From contig JALSRF010000502.1 of NCBI GenBank assembly GCA_026984895.1, positions 1-6,246 of the forward strand: DNA of 6,246 nt, given 5' to 3'. The stretch comes from Paracoccaceae bacterium (GTDB lineage: Bacteria > Pseudomonadota > Alphaproteobacteria > Rhodobacterales > Rhodobacteraceae). The stretch's first letter is position 1. Every line of letters begins with the position of its first letter. The translations under genes and the position numbers were made by a program. A model generated the notes under the pieces. It saw only the letters and a list, made by a program, of their open reading frames with translations. It had not been told where the DNA came from and ran no database searches. This document shows, piece after piece, positions 6,148-6,246 of this stretch.

Positions 6148-6246
6148 TCAGCCCTCCGCGTCCAGGGCGGCCAAAAGCGTCCGGGCGCGCGCCACCGCCC
6201 GGGCGGCCGCCTGCTTTCGCACCGGGCCGAAGCCGCGAATCCCGTC
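6148..6246 (-). CDS. C-terminal end of a probable indolepyruvate/2-oxoacid ferredoxin oxidoreductase (partial)
   Basis: An open frame enters from the right edge and ends at TGA (6150-6148) after 32 codons. The peptide starts DGIRGFGPVRKQAAARA and ends LLAALDAEG. The IRGFGxVK/R motif followed by an Ala/Arg-rich helix is what I remember from the extreme C-terminus of the fused indolepyruvate ferredoxin oxidoreductases, which convert aryl-pyruvates from amino-acid breakdown to acyl-CoA. The family call rests on this one short motif. It is read in the same direction as the ure genes, but a 317-bp gap with possible terminators and a promoter suggests it is a separate unit. Confidence 0.5.
   Translation of the reverse strand, partial: DGIRGFGPVRKQAAARAVARARTLLAALDAEG

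Overview
The window is a complete, compact urease gene cluster, read entirely from the minus strand, in a very GC-rich genome. The protein types, the gene order ureD-A-B-C-E-F-G and the G+C content suggest an alphaproteobacterium, most likely of the Rhodobacter/Paracoccus group (Rhodobacterales). That placement is inferred from the look of the proteins, not from a database search.

Layout in transcription order, from the right end leftwards. At 6246-6148 is the last 32 codons of a gene that begins outside the window; its tail resembles the C-terminus of indolepyruvate/2-oxoacid ferredoxin oxidoreductases. A 317-bp gap follows. It holds a GC-rich hairpin, an 80-nt stretch that is C-rich and G-poor on the transcribed strand with a ~9-nt period (possibly a Rho-loading site), and then a plausible sigma70-type promoter (5982-5954) with a ~115-nt leader. 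Next comes ureD (5830-4952), then a 219-bp spacer full of ~10-nt repeats with a hairpin directly after ureD. Then ureA (4732-4346), ureB (4349-4041), a small secreted LprI/DUF1311-like gene (4044-3637), ureC (3626-1917), ureE (1906-1427), ureF (1418-771) and ureG (774-151). The last 150 bp hold a GC-rich inverted repeat and a C-tract repeat.

How the genes work together: UreA, UreB and UreC form the nickel urease that splits urea into ammonia and carbamate. UreD, UreF and UreG form the GTP-dependent maturation complex, and UreE delivers nickel. All active-site residues of UreC and the nucleotide- and metal-binding motifs of UreG are present, so the system looks functional. From ureA to ureG, genes overlap by 4 bp (ATGA) or are 8-10 bp apart, which indicates one translationally coupled operon. 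No urea or nickel transporter is in the window.

The unusual parts are: a secreted four-cysteine protein between the structural genes ureB and ureC; a 28-residue Gly/Ala/Thr repeat tail on UreA, encoded by 21- and 15-bp tandem repeats that also carry the ureB ribosome-binding region; the repeat-rich ureD-ureA spacer with a coupled small ORF; and the periodic C-rich leader before the promoter. I see no mobile element, CRISPR array, RNA gene or clearly new multi-gene system.
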